DNA of 34,064 nt, from NCBI GenBank assembly GCA_030615265.1, contig JAUWZP010000012.1, positions 1-34,064 on the forward strand, read 5' to 3'. The number at the start of each line of letters is the position of its first letter. Within the stretch, counting starts at the first letter, position 1. The position numbers were made by a program, and so were the translations under genes. Positions 25,820 through 33,217 of this stretch are shown piece by piece. Below the pieces are notes generated by a model. It made no database searches, was not told the DNA's origin, and was given only the letters and a program-made list of their open reading frames with translations. The DNA is from Candidatus Bathyarchaeota archaeon (lineage in GTDB: Archaea; Thermoproteota; Bathyarchaeia; Bathyarchaeales; Bathyarchaeaceae).

Positions 25820-26950
25820 GTGCTTTCCATCGCAACAGAAGTTAAGCTCTATGAGGGTTATTTTCACGCCATCATGGCCAGGTTCGATCAGTTAGAACAT
25901 AAATTGGAGAGTCTCATCGAAAAGGTCATAGATGAGGTCAAGGATGGGAATGAGCCGAAAGACCTTCCGCTGAACGAGTTCTTCTCTACCTTCTGCGCGT
26001 TGAAGGCTTGGAATGAAAACCACCCAAGCGCCAAAGGGTACAAGTCAAGCTTAAACTGGTTCTTCAGGTTTCTAAGGAAAAGATATCCAGAGGTAAGGAG
26101 CTTGAGAGAATTAACGCCGATCATGATCTCGGAGTACATTAAGTACCACAAAGAAAGGCACATCTTCTCGAAGAGGCACAACCAGTGGGAGAAGCTAAGT
26201 GAGCGTACCATCAACGCGCACATCAAAAAGCTCCGCCACGCCTTAGAAACGGTTGACAGCCGAGGAACCCAAGAGCTTCGAGAACGCCTAATCACCATTA
26301 AGAGACCGAGGTTAAAGAAGAATCTATATATTCCAACAGATGAGGAGCTAACCAAGATCCCTGAACTACTTAAGAGGCTGAGGGAAAGCAGAAGGGAGGA
26401 TTATAAGTACCTCGCTTTCCTAGCCGCAACTGTCTTGCAGTTCTGTGGAAGAACAAACGCCCTCTCGGAGCTTAGGTTTAACATGATCGAGGGGTTAGGG
26501 AATGGCGAGAAGCCAATAGTTTCATACATTGGCAAGCACGGAGTGGAGCAGGTGAAGGGCATAACCAATGAATGGTACAGGGATTTCCTATCGGAGTGGA
26601 AGGAGTACGTTCATCACAGATACGGAAACACGCAATACTTCTTCCCGAGGAAGTGGGACGGCGAAATAGGGCACATAGCCGATGATCAGTTCCGATTGAA
26701 GTTTAAAGAATTCATGAATATGTGCGGATTGTCTCAATTAACAGTTCACAGCGTCAGATACATCTACGCGACTAAGCTCTATCTGAAGGGCGTTCGGAAG
26801 GACGCCATCAAAGACATCCTCGGAGTGGATGAGAGAACACTAAAGTATTATATTAAAGCGATGCAGGAGCGAAAGAAAAAAGTCTTGTTCACCCACCTAG
26901 AAAAGGTAAGTGTACTGCCCAAAAAGAAGGGAAAAACAGGGCTACCCTAA
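25820..26950 (+). CDS. Tyrosine recombinase / integrase
   Basis: An N-terminal coiled-coil-like segment and a SAM-like core-binding domain (about 50-165) precede the catalytic domain. Visible residues are Arg in FCGRTNALSELRF (R211), Lys in YIGKHG (K239), the HxxR box HSVRYIYATKLYLKG (H310, R313) and a candidate nucleophile in TLKYYIKAM (Y343/Y344). The usual LGH box is ILGVD here, so the second His is replaced. GTG 25820 follows GAAGAAGAG; ATG 25874 is a later alternative. It lies 105 nt from the right copy of a 28-bp inverted repeat and next to genes of unknown function, so it probably belongs to a mobile or invertible segment. Confidence 0.85.
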   Translation: MLSIATEVKLYEGYFHAIMARFDQLEHKLESLIEKVIDEVKDGNEPKDLPLNEFFSTFCALKAWNENHPSAKGYKSSLNWFFRFLRKRYPEVRSLRELTPIMISEYIKYHKERHIFSKRHNQWEKLSERTINAHIKKLRHALETVDSRGTQELRERLITIKRPRLKKNLYIPTDEELTKIPELLKRLRESRREDYKYLAFLAATVLQFCGRTNALSELRFNMIEGLGNGEKPIVSYIGKHGVEQVKGITNEWYRDFLSEWKEYVHHRYGNTQYFFPRKWDGEIGHIADDQFRLKFKEFMNMCGLSQLTVHSVRYIYATKLYLKGVRKDAIKDILGVDERTLKYYIKAMQERKKKVLFTHLEKVSVLPKKKGKTGLP

Positions 26951-27055
26951 ACCATAGGGTTCAACTAAAAATCGAACTATTTCCCTTTTCGAGATTTCTC
27001 TCGCGTTGACCGATTGATAAATGGTTCACAGAATCCTAAAGTATATATCATACAT

Positions 27056-27083
27056 ATATTTGGAAAGTCGGTATATCGCGCGC
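27056..27083 (-). repeat. 28-bp inverted repeat, right copy
   Basis: Exact reverse complement of 21188-21215. It lies 105 nt beyond the integrase stop. The CG alternation extends two bases further here (27084-27085). The direct 11-mer TATGCACATAA follows 14 nt later (27098-27108). The surrounding 227-nt gap holds no gene. Confidence 0.9.
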
Positions 27084-27176
27084 GCAAGAAGATAGGTTAT
27101 GCACATAATCATAGTTATATCACGAAAGTTTGTTGGGTCTATGTCTTCGGTTAGTGCTCCGTTACGTTCTGGACAT

Positions 27177-27458
27177 TTAAGAGACATGTTTAGTCAACTT
27201 ACGCCACGACCACGTTTTCGTGTTTAAAATCCATGTTTGCTGTGGGTCTAATTCCCAATGGCATTGCCGACATATCTTTTCAGGGTGAAATGGTGAACTG
27301 CGGAGATAATAGTCAGACTGTTTATGGCATCTCGGACACTTTCTAGTTTCAACTTCTTTCTTCTTGTGATACTCCATTTCACATTTTTCATTACAGTATT
27401 TTCTCTGTCCCCATCCATAAGTGGGGGGTAGTTCTGTCTGACAGTTTAAACATTTCAT
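27177..27458 (-). CDS. Zinc-finger protein, 93 aa
   Basis: Cysteine pairs are CLNC, CNEKC, CPRC and CRQC, giving two treble-clef or ribbon-like zinc sites: CLNCQTELPP...KYCNEKCEMEYH and RKCPRCHKQ...KICRQCHWEL. It ends with a Trp- and Lys-rich tail. ATG 27458 is well placed, with AAGG about 14 nt before it. It could bind DNA or RNA within an accessory element. No family is recognised. It shares strand with the two unknown genes upstream (27619-28649), after a 160-nt gap that contains repeated operator-like motifs. Confidence 0.7.
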   Translation of the reverse strand: MKCLNCQTELPPTYGWGQRKYCNEKCEMEYHKKKEVETRKCPRCHKQSDYYLRSSPFHPEKICRQCHWELDPQQTWILNTKTWSWRKLTKHVS

Positions 27459-27525
27459 TAGTCATTCAACCTTCGATGTGCTTTATCCAAAACCTTATAG
27501 TTTATCAGAAACGTTCGTTCACGTT

Positions 27526-27586
27526 CCACTCTTAAAACGTGAATGTCGTCTTCACGGTAGTATTTGTCGTGCCACTTTTAAAACGT
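27526..27586. repeat. Pair of 15-nt near-identical direct repeats
   Basis: CCACTCTTAAAACGT (27526-27540) and CCACTTTTAAAACGT (27572-27586) differ at one base and are 46 nt apart, start to start. Two more ACGTT elements lie just before the first copy. The spacing and AT-rich core suggest operator sites in the promoter region of the zinc-finger gene. Confidence 0.5.
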
Positions 27587-27618
27587 TCTAATTTATCTGA
27601 AGAAAAGAGCGCGCGCAT

Positions 27619-28458
27619 TCACTTCCTTTGCAAATCTTCGATTGAAAGAGGGGGAAGGCTTTCCGCTGAACTGGGAATCGTCGCAAGCCTGTATTCCTTT
27701 GGCTTTGGAATGAGGTCTTCAATGTGTATGAGTTCTTTTTCCAACTGTCTTTTTGTTATTTCTTCAAAATCCTTTTGCAATTCCTCAAGGCTTTGTGTTA
27801 AATCGGCAACCCAATGTTCGCCGTTTCTTGTTTCAGGTGGATTCTCCTTGATGGTTTCGTTTAGTTTGTTGATGAGCTTTCGGACATACTTGATTGAAGG
27901 CTCTAAACCGAGGAGTTGTTTAAGATACTCCGAGGGAGTTTTATACGGTTTTCCTTCTCTTTCTGCAATCCATCGGGCGAGAATTCGCTCAACTTTCTTG
28001 TTTCTTATACCGAATTTCCGGTATGCTCCAAGCGGAGTCAGCTCAGTTTCTGGCTGTTCAGAATTGTTCACCTTAAAGCCGAATGGATACTGCCGTTCGC
28101 ATGTTGAGCATAGGATGCTGATTGTTGTTGTGAAGCCTCTCTGGCGGATTCTCGTCCAAGTTGTGTTGAACTCGCCTTTGAAAGCATAGAGTTTCTCAAA
28201 GTAATCTACAAAGGATTTTGCTTCTCGATGGATCTGATTCCACTTTTTGGTGAGTTCAGCAGCATCCTTTAATATCGGCCATAAATTTCGGTAGCTTTCG
28301 TTTCCACTGGTGCTTGCGATGTCTTCTTGCTCGATTTTTAGTTTTTCAAATCCACAGCTGCAATGCCACTCAATTAAAGCGCCTAATTTAGGTTTTCTCA
28401 CATGAAGATTTTCAGGTACATCTATTTCAACAGTTAAACCTTCAACTCGAAATTTCAT
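27619..28458 (-). CDS. Hypothetical accessory protein with putative zinc site
   Basis: The protein starts MKFRVEGLTVEIDVPE. WHCSCGFEK (C33, C35) and ILCSTCERQYPFG (about C137, C140) together could hold one zinc ion split by a helical insertion of about 100 residues. The second half is helical and charged (YLKQLLGLEPSIKYVRKLI, then a coiled-coil-like LEELQKDFEEITKRQLEKEL). No family is recognised. ATG 28458 overlaps the stop of the preceding 64-codon gene (ATGA), so they form an operon. Its location beside an integrase suggests an element-encoded protein. Confidence 0.65.
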   Translation of the reverse strand: MKFRVEGLTVEIDVPENLHVRKPKLGALIEWHCSCGFEKLKIEQEDIASTSGNESYRNLWPILKDAAELTKKWNQIHREAKSFVDYFEKLYAFKGEFNTTWTRIRQRGFTTTISILCSTCERQYPFGFKVNNSEQPETELTPLGAYRKFGIRNKKVERILARWIAEREGKPYKTPSEYLKQLLGLEPSIKYVRKLINKLNETIKENPPETRNGEHWVADLTQSLEELQKDFEEITKRQLEKELIHIEDLIPKPKEYRLATIPSSAESLPPLSIEDLQRK

Positions 28459-28649
28459 AAAACAACCCAGCCCTTAAGTTGCATCTTCTCGCGAAGAGTT
28501 CGAGGCTCACGTGAAACATGCCTCTTCTCCTCTGGCTCACCGACTGAAGAGACAGCAGGTTTTTCCTTTTTCAGAACAGAATCCATGAAAGCTTTGAATT
28601 GCTGCCCTGACATGCTATCCTTAAGCCTGTGGAATTCAGTATTATTCAA
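28455..28649 (-). CDS. Small hypothetical accessory protein, 64 aa
   Basis: From TTG 28649 the frame reads MNNTEFHRLKDSMSGQQF and ends REKMQLKGWVVL, overlapping the next gene by four bases. The frame remains open upstream to 28772 and reads plausibly just before the TTG (DKPREKKLQQVIAL), but no ATG, GTG or TTG is available there. The start is therefore uncertain and could be a rare codon. It is charged and helical; function unknown. Confidence 0.5.
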   Translation of the reverse strand: MNNTEFHRLKDSMSGQQFKAFMDSVLKKEKPAVSSVGEPEEKRHVSREPRTLREKMQLKGWVVL

Positions 28650-28753
28650 TGCAATAACTTGCTGGAGCTTCTTTTCCCTTGGCTTATCGTGCTGGGGGAT
28701 TATCTGTCTTTGCAGTTCTGGAAAGTTGGGAACCAGAGGAAAAAGAAGGCTTG

Positions 28754-28942
28754 GTGAGAAATAAGCGAATTCTCAAAATTCATGAAATGTTAATTCAAAA
28801 GCTCAGCAGCATTGGAACTGATTTTCTTGATTCAAAACTGAGGGCAGCATTGAGACTAAGGGTGCGAAATGATCTGGACATGGTTGTAATCGCAGCAGAA
28901 TTCCTTAAATTGTCCAAACGAGGAACTTTCAGAAGAGGCTAA
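28754..28942 (+). CDS. Hypothetical protein, about 62 aa
   Basis: GTG 28754 gives MRNKRILKIHEMLIQKL, followed by a helical, basic C-terminus (LRAALRLRVRNDLDMVV, FLKLSKRGTFRRG). A longer version from TTG 28679 is also open (87 aa), but would overlap the divergent gene's upstream region. The gene is tail-to-tail with aEF-1beta, sharing four bases at the ends. No family is recognised. Coding is plausible but not certain. Confidence 0.45.
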   Translation: MRNKRILKIHEMLIQKLSSIGTDFLDSKLRAALRLRVRNDLDMVVIAAEFLKLSKRGTFRRG

Positions 28943-29208
28943 ACTCGGCGAACCGCAATCATTTGGATTTGGCTGACGCCCTCAACTTTTTGAATATTAT
29001 TTTCTATTTCGTCTAAGCCGCCAGATTTATCTTCTGGAAGCAGAATATGCGCAATTAACGCGATGAGTCCAAACGCCACGGGTTCCTCGGCGAACTTGTA
29101 AACCGAAGAGTCAGCGGGCATAGTCTTTTCTATCTTCTGTTTAAGCTGGTTCAGGTCTATATCAGTGCCTGTTGGGAATATCTTCATGGAAACCAAAACT
29201 TTTGCCAT
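28939..29208 (-). CDS. ef1b: Elongation factor 1-beta (aEF-1beta)
   Basis: The 89-residue protein matches archaeal EF-1beta: MAKVLVSMKIFPTGTDID, EEPVAFGLIALIAHILLPED and EIENNIQKVEGVSQIQMIAV. It is the guanine nucleotide exchange factor for aEF-1alpha in translation elongation. ATG 29208 lies 19 nt after a zinc-ribbon gene that accompanies it in many archaea, which supports the assignment and suggests one transcript. Confidence 0.96.
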   Translation of the reverse strand: MAKVLVSMKIFPTGTDIDLNQLKQKIEKTMPADSSVYKFAEEPVAFGLIALIAHILLPEDKSGGLDEIENNIQKVEGVSQIQMIAVRRV

Positions 29209-29227
29209 CTGCGTTTCTCCGTGTCTC

Positions 29228-29419
29228 TCATGGTCCTTGAAAGCCGCATTTCGGGCAGCGGTAAGGTCTTCCGAATTTTCGGCATCTACTGCATCGCCAG
29301 ATTACGATCTCTCCACAGTTTGGGCAGGAAAACTTTGTGGGTTCCGTGCCTGGCACTATGATTCTGTGGCATGATGTGCAGATTGGGATGGCTACTGTTG
29401 TGCTGGTTTTTTCAGACAT
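29228..29419 (-). CDS. Archaeal zinc-ribbon RNA-binding-type protein (HVO_2753-like)
   Basis: Four zinc knuckles are visible in 63 residues: CTSC, CPNC, CSRC and CPKC, giving two ribbons. The middle reads PGTEPTKFSCPNCGE and the end YRCPKCGFQGP. This is the conserved small zinc-ribbon protein located just before aEF-1beta in many archaea. Homologues are annotated as RNA-binding; the exact role is not settled. The two genes are 19 nt apart on the same strand. Confidence 0.9.
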   Translation of the reverse strand: MSEKTSTTVAIPICTSCHRIIVPGTEPTKFSCPNCGEIVIWRCSRCRKFGRPYRCPKCGFQGP

Positions 29420-29580
29420 TTCGACCCCTTCAAAGCAGTTTCGTTATGGATATTCTGTCTTATATATACTATGTTGAATAGCTGCCTTAGTTTGCATAAG
29501 GATTACAGAGAAAAAGCTTATTGAGAAACGGAGTGTAAGATGCTTGGAAGACACAACTTTATCGTAGAGTTGGCATCCTT

Positions 29581-30012
29581 ATGAAAGCAATTGAAGTCTT
29601 GTATGCCCGTGGACACGTAAATGTTCAGTTGACCCACAAAAGAACTTTCCAGATTACAAAAGAACTTTTCCTCTCCAAACGTGGCGACTGCGTCATTGCA
29701 GTTGGTGCAACCAAAGGAGCCACGGATTTGAGCCCCCAGTTTAGGGAAACAGCTCGGCATAAAAAGGCGCAAATAACAGTAATAATTGAGGTTGGCAACC
29801 TTGAGGAAGTTGTGAAAGCTCGAGGAAACGCTAGACTAATGTTCACTCACCCAAACGATTTGGTTGTGAGAAAAAGCAGGTATGTTTGCGGTCGAACCTT
29901 GGCTGTAAATGCTGATAAAGCAGCTTGCGACTTTTCAAGAAAACTTGCTGAGAGACTGCATAATCCCGAGCAGAGGGTTAAGGTCACGTTAATAGCTGAG
30001 ACCGCTACCTGA
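29581..30012 (+). CDS. DUF371 family protein
   Basis: The protein has the DUF371 signature: IEVLYARGHVNVQLTHKRTF, GDCVIAVGATKGATDLSP and VVRKSRYVCGRTLAVNADKAA. It is an archaeal beta-rich domain of unknown function and normal length (143 aa). ATG 29581 fits the family N-terminus. Its last eight bases overlap the convergent trm5 gene. Confidence 0.9.
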   Translation: MKAIEVLYARGHVNVQLTHKRTFQITKELFLSKRGDCVIAVGATKGATDLSPQFRETARHKKAQITVIIEVGNLEEVVKARGNARLMFTHPNDLVVRKSRYVCGRTLAVNADKAACDFSRKLAERLHNPEQRVKVTLIAETAT

Positions 30013-31231
30013 CGCGAGCGTCGACTACAACCTGCCAAGTGTAGGGTGCAGTTGCACGAACTGTTCTTGCCATCAAGATTTTCTCAAGGCTTCGACCGGT
30101 CTGCTTAATAGCTTCATCAAAACGGTTTTTTGCGGTTTCCAGCGGATTTGGAGCATTTGTGAATTCGTAGTAATGTATGATGCCGCCTTTCGTCTGTAAA
30201 GCTTCGCAAGCTACGTCTACATATTCTATGGCGTTTTCTGGCAAATTCATGATGATTCGATCTGCAACTCCACTTAGCTTTTCTTGGATTATTTGTCTTG
30301 CGTCGCCTAGAATTGGTGTGACTTTGGCTACAACATTGTTTGCTTTAACGTTTCTCTTTAAGTAGCGAATAGCGTCTGGATTTACGTCGATGGCGTAAAT
30401 TTTCACGTTAGTGCATTTCTTTGCGATTAGAATGGAGAAAGGGCCAACCCCAGCGAACATGTCGATTACGGTCTCGCCTTGTTTAACTTGAGCTGTTATT
30501 CGGCTGTGCTCGTAGGATAGCCTAGGCGAGAAGTAAGCCTTAGCGAGGTCTACATGAAAAATACAGCCGTGCTCTTTATGAACAGTTTTGGTGTTGTCAA
30601 CTCCAGCTATGACCTCAAACTTTCTAACACGATAAACGCCTCCCACAGCGCCCGACTTTGCCAGAACCGTGCTTACCCGCTTATTCGTGGCAAGCATTGC
30701 CTCTCCTATCATTCGCTTATAGTTTTCAAGCTCTGGCGGAATCTCAACGATAGCTACGTCTCCAACAAAATCAACAGCATGAGGAAGACTCACCAAAAGA
30801 TGAGGAGCCAATTTTTCCTCCAACACATCAATTAGTCTTAGCGCATGCCTAGCACGTTCTGAAAATTCATGCGTAGAAACCTCATATTCCAAAAGGTTGT
30901 TTTTGAACTCTTTTAGATCTACACGAAACGGTTTCTGAGTTAAGGGTATGTACAAATGATCTTCCAAACGTTGAATTTTGAAGTCCCGATTGAGAAGGTT
31001 AAGTTTTCTGGCCAGAGCAATGGCCTTTTCACCCTGTGCCTTAGGAACTTTTAAGCATGGAGTTTCAGACAAACGGTGGACCCCGAAATATTCAATACAT
31101 TCAAGCTTAGATGGTGCTTCACTCAAATATAGGATTGAAGCATCCTGAGGCATGGAGAGTATATTGTTGTACGTTTTTGACCCAAAATGATTCCAAAAAC
31201 GGTTCCATTTCGCCTCTAATTCAACCAGCAT
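30005..31231 (-). CDS. trm5: tRNA (guanine37-N1)-methyltransferase Trm5
   Basis: The N-terminal D1-like region contains PCLKVPKAQGEKAIALARKL in outline. The Trm5 signature FHVDLAKAYFSPRLSYEHSRI precedes a Rossmann SAM site (VIDMFAGVGPFSIL, about 255-268, and IDVNPDAIRYLKRN). The catalytic-region NLPENA lies at about 329-334. The enzyme methylates N1 of G37 next to the anticodon and prevents frameshifting. Length (408 aa) is normal for archaeal Trm5 with its D1 domain. ATG 31231 is close to the 3' end of tRNA-Lys on the same strand. It could belong to a subtype that also takes part in wyosine synthesis. Confidence 0.92.
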   Translation of the reverse strand: MLVELEAKWNRFWNHFGSKTYNNILSMPQDASILYLSEAPSKLECIEYFGVHRLSETPCLKVPKAQGEKAIALARKLNLLNRDFKIQRLEDHLYIPLTQKPFRVDLKEFKNNLLEYEVSTHEFSERARHALRLIDVLEEKLAPHLLVSLPHAVDFVGDVAIVEIPPELENYKRMIGEAMLATNKRVSTVLAKSGAVGGVYRVRKFEVIAGVDNTKTVHKEHGCIFHVDLAKAYFSPRLSYEHSRITAQVKQGETVIDMFAGVGPFSILIAKKCTNVKIYAIDVNPDAIRYLKRNVKANNVVAKVTPILGDARQIIQEKLSGVADRIIMNLPENAIEYVDVACEALQTKGGIIHYYEFTNAPNPLETAKNRFDEAIKQTGRSLEKILMARTVRATAPYTWQVVVDARVR

Positions 31232-31243
31232 TTCAAATCAAAA

Positions 31244-31353
31244 TGGCGGGCCCGAGGGGAGTTGAACCCCTGACCATCGGATTAAGAGTTTCAGCCTTGG
31301 CTTAGTCAGAGTTAAGCCCAATCCGCCGCTCTACCTTGCTGAGCTACGGGCCC
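31244..31353 (-). tRNA. tRNA-Lys(CTT) with a 33-nt intron and encoded CCA
   Basis: On the minus strand the acceptor GGGCCCG pairs with CGGGCCC, followed by discriminator G and an encoded CCA. The D arm is GCTC/GAGC. The T arm is AGGGG-TTCAACT-CCCCT. After removal of the intron the anticodon arm reads GCGGA-CTCTTAA-TCCGA, with anticodon CTT, T33 and A37. The body and discriminator G are typical of lysine tRNA. A canonical-position reading would give anticodon GGG with C37, which fits proline poorly. Confidence 0.92.
31290..31322 (-). other. BHB intron of tRNA-Lys, between positions 30 and 31
   Basis: Reading the minus strand, outer helix AGAG pairs with CTCT and central helix CGGC with GCTG (one G-U). 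Bulges are GG^A and AA^A. The inner stem has nine positions with one mismatch, and the loop is 8 nt (ACTCTGAC). Cutting both bulges between bases two and three removes exactly 33 nt and yields the mature lysine anticodon arm. Confidence 0.85.
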
Positions 31354-31543
31354 TTTTGCTTTAGTATTGCACATTCAAATGGTTCTAATAAGCTTGTCTT
31401 TTAAAGATTAGTTTTCAGGGAACTTGTCTTAGTCAATCCTTTGTCAGATAAACTGGATTTTGTTTTTGTTTGAAACTCGTGTCCGAGAGTTTTCGGCTTA
31501 ACCTTTTATATTGTGGTTGCGCAAAAGCTATAGTTGGTTAGCG

Positions 31544-32209
31544 ATGGATGAGCCTTACTTCCACACGGTTTTTCGTCCGAAGTTGGAGAACCCGGTGCTT
31601 GTTGAGGGGTTGCCGGGATTCGGCAATGTAGGTAAGATTGCTGCTCGTCTGCTTATCGAGTTTACCCACGCTAAAGTTTTTGCAGAGTTGTACTCGCCGA
31701 CCTTTCCCGACTATGTTATTGTGAATAAAGATGGGATTTGCCGCGCGCCCCGTTACGAGTTTCACACGGCAACAATGGGAAACACAGATTTTGTCATCTT
31801 AACAGGAGACGCTCAACCTTCTCTTGAAGACCTCAAAGCTCATTACATGCTTTGCGATGAAATCTTAGACTTTGCGGAACAGCACGGCGCTAGATTCCTC
31901 GTAACCATGGGAGGAATGCCCACACCAAAGCCTGCAGAAGAGATCTACGTGGCATCCACCTCGCCTAAGCTTGCAGCCGAAACAGTTGAGAAAGGAGCAA
32001 TTCTTTACGGACAAGGAAGAATCATGGGAGCCACAGGCTTGCTACTTGGGCTGGCAAAAAACAGAGGATGGAAAGGCATCTGCCTACTTGGCGCCACAAC
32101 AGGCTTGAAAGCTGACCGAGGAGCAGCCTACTCGGTTTTCAAATTTCTAATGAAAACCTTGGGAACCAAAGTTCCTTCCAGCCATGGACGCGAAAAGGAA
32201 AAGGGTTAA
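31544..32209 (+). CDS. PAC2 family protein (proteasome-assembly-chaperone-like)
   Basis: PVLVEGLPGFGNVGKIAARLL is the classic PAC2 opening, followed by FVILTGDAQPSL, RFLVTMGGMPTP and IMGATGLLLGLAKNRG. Archaeal PAC2 proteins resemble eukaryotic proteasome assembly chaperones, but their role in archaea is not firmly established. ATG 31544 gives the natural start (MDEPYFH). A TATA-like TTTTATATT at 31504-31512 lies about 35 nt upstream. Confidence 0.9.
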   Translation: MDEPYFHTVFRPKLENPVLVEGLPGFGNVGKIAARLLIEFTHAKVFAELYSPTFPDYVIVNKDGICRAPRYEFHTATMGNTDFVILTGDAQPSLEDLKAHYMLCDEILDFAEQHGARFLVTMGGMPTPKPAEEIYVASTSPKLAAETVEKGAILYGQGRIMGATGLLLGLAKNRGWKGICLLGATTGLKADRGAAYSVFKFLMKTLGTKVPSSHGREKEKG

Positions 32210-32249
32210 GAGCTAAAAAGCAGTTTATTCTCGGTTTGGTTGATGTCTC

Positions 32250-32447
32250 ATGACTAGCGCGCGCGCACGAAGCTTCAAGGTTCTGATTACGCTGGCTTCA
32301 GTTTTCCTCATGTTTGGAGGACCCACCTACCTCATTTATGTTCTCAACGCTATGGAAGTGCCGTATTCCTATGCGACGCTTACTGGGTTGGTTTCTTTTG
32401 TAGCGGGCATAATCATCTTCTTGCGTTTTGTTTCAAAGGAAACCTGA
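32250..32447 (+). CDS. Small membrane protein, two TM segments
   Basis: After a basic N-terminus (MTSARARSFK) come two hydrophobic helices, VLITLASVFLMFGGPTYLIYVL in outline and YATLTGLVSFVAGIIIFLRF, with a short acidic tail. ATG 32250 lies 40 nt after the PAC2 stop on the same strand, so co-transcription is likely. The unusual GCGCGCGC run at 32257-32264 encodes the ARA segment. No family is recognised. Confidence 0.65.
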   Translation: MTSARARSFKVLITLASVFLMFGGPTYLIYVLNAMEVPYSYATLTGLVSFVAGIIIFLRFVSKET

Positions 32448-32554
32448 ACGTAAGCCGGGGTTTTCAGTTTTTCAAACTTTCAACGTATAAGGTTTGGTTG
32501 CCTTAACAAAAGACATATAAAATATGCCATAAGAAATACTCTGTATGTGAAGAG

Positions 32555-33106
32555 GTGGCAGCAACGTACAAGGAAAAAGAAAAGGCGTCGGTGAAAAGGA
32601 CCACGATTATCCTAGAGGAGGAAGAACGCAGATACATTGACTCTCTCATTAAAGAGGGGAAAGAACCAGGCATCAAGCCCTTAATATCTAAGATGCTTGA
32701 CATCTACCGCAGCATGATGATCTACGATTGGAGATTCCCAGGCGAATATTACTGCGGAGTCAGCCGTGTGGCTTTCGTAAACGTCGAACTCATCAGCATA
32801 TTGCTACAGCTCATTCCTGAACAGAAATGGCGAGAAACCGGCAAGAAACTCGGAGACGCAGCAAGGATTTCTATGGAGGCTACGTTAAATCTTGAAGCCT
32901 CAAACCGGGAAAAATGGCCAGATGTGCTGAAGCGACTGAGAGTGCAGGGCTTCGGCGACTTCTACATTCGAGATAAATACTTGGTAATTAAGGCGCCTTT
33001 TATTAACAATTACGAAGTGTTGCGCGGCTTCTTGGAAAACTTGCTCGGTATTAGTCTAGAGTCGAGAACGACCAATCCACCGTTTGTTTTCGAATTTGTC
33101 GAATAA
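32555..33106 (+). CDS. Ribbon-helix-helix-type transcriptional regulator with C-terminal sensor-like domain
   Basis: The N-terminus carries KRTTIILEEEERRYIDSLIKEG, a beta strand followed by helices, as in ribbon-helix-helix DNA-binding domains. After the linker (IYRSMMIYDWRFPGEYY) comes an alpha/beta domain of about 110 residues (LISILLQLIPEQKWRETGKKL, FGDFYIRDKYLVIKAPF) that may sense a ligand. GTG 32555 follows GAAGAG. It stands directly upstream of the pilin gene in the same direction and could regulate it, but that is speculative. Confidence 0.7.
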   Translation: MAATYKEKEKASVKRTTIILEEEERRYIDSLIKEGKEPGIKPLISKMLDIYRSMMIYDWRFPGEYYCGVSRVAFVNVELISILLQLIPEQKWRETGKKLGDAARISMEATLNLEASNREKWPDVLKRLRVQGFGDFYIRDKYLVIKAPFINNYEVLRGFLENLLGISLESRTTNPPFVFEFVE

Positions 33107-33179
33107 TCTCAGACAACGACGAGTCCACTTCGAACTTGCTTATTTTGAATGTATATTGTCATTTCATACGTGTTAAATA

Positions 33180-33187
33180 TTATATAC
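33180..33187 (+). promoter_or_regulatory. TATA box of the pilin gene
   Basis: TTATATAC in an AT-rich stretch lies about 30-38 nt before ATG 33218. AAGGTGA (33206-33212) is a ribosome-binding site, giving a short leader. Confidence 0.6.
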
Positions 33188-33217
33188 ACTAAGAGGTTTT
33201 GTCACAAGGTGAAATGA

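Noticed and set aside
25888-26355. 155-codon minus-strand frame
   Set aside because: Antisense shadow of the tyrosine recombinase coding region.
27539-28189. 216-codon plus-strand frame
   Set aside because: Antisense to the 279-residue gene; Ser/Phe-rich shadow composition, while the minus frame has a coupled upstream gene and Cys pairs.
31244-31353. tRNA-Pro(GGG) with a canonical 37/38 intron
   Set aside because: It would put C at position 37 and keep a lysine-like body and discriminator G. The BHB cuts and the GACTCTTAATC anticodon arm fit lysine.
32257-32264. GCGCGCGC octamer, also near 27077-27085 and 27609-27616
   Set aside because: Rare in this AT-leaning DNA, but here it lies in coding sequence and lacks the rest of the 28-bp repeat, so no shared element is supported.
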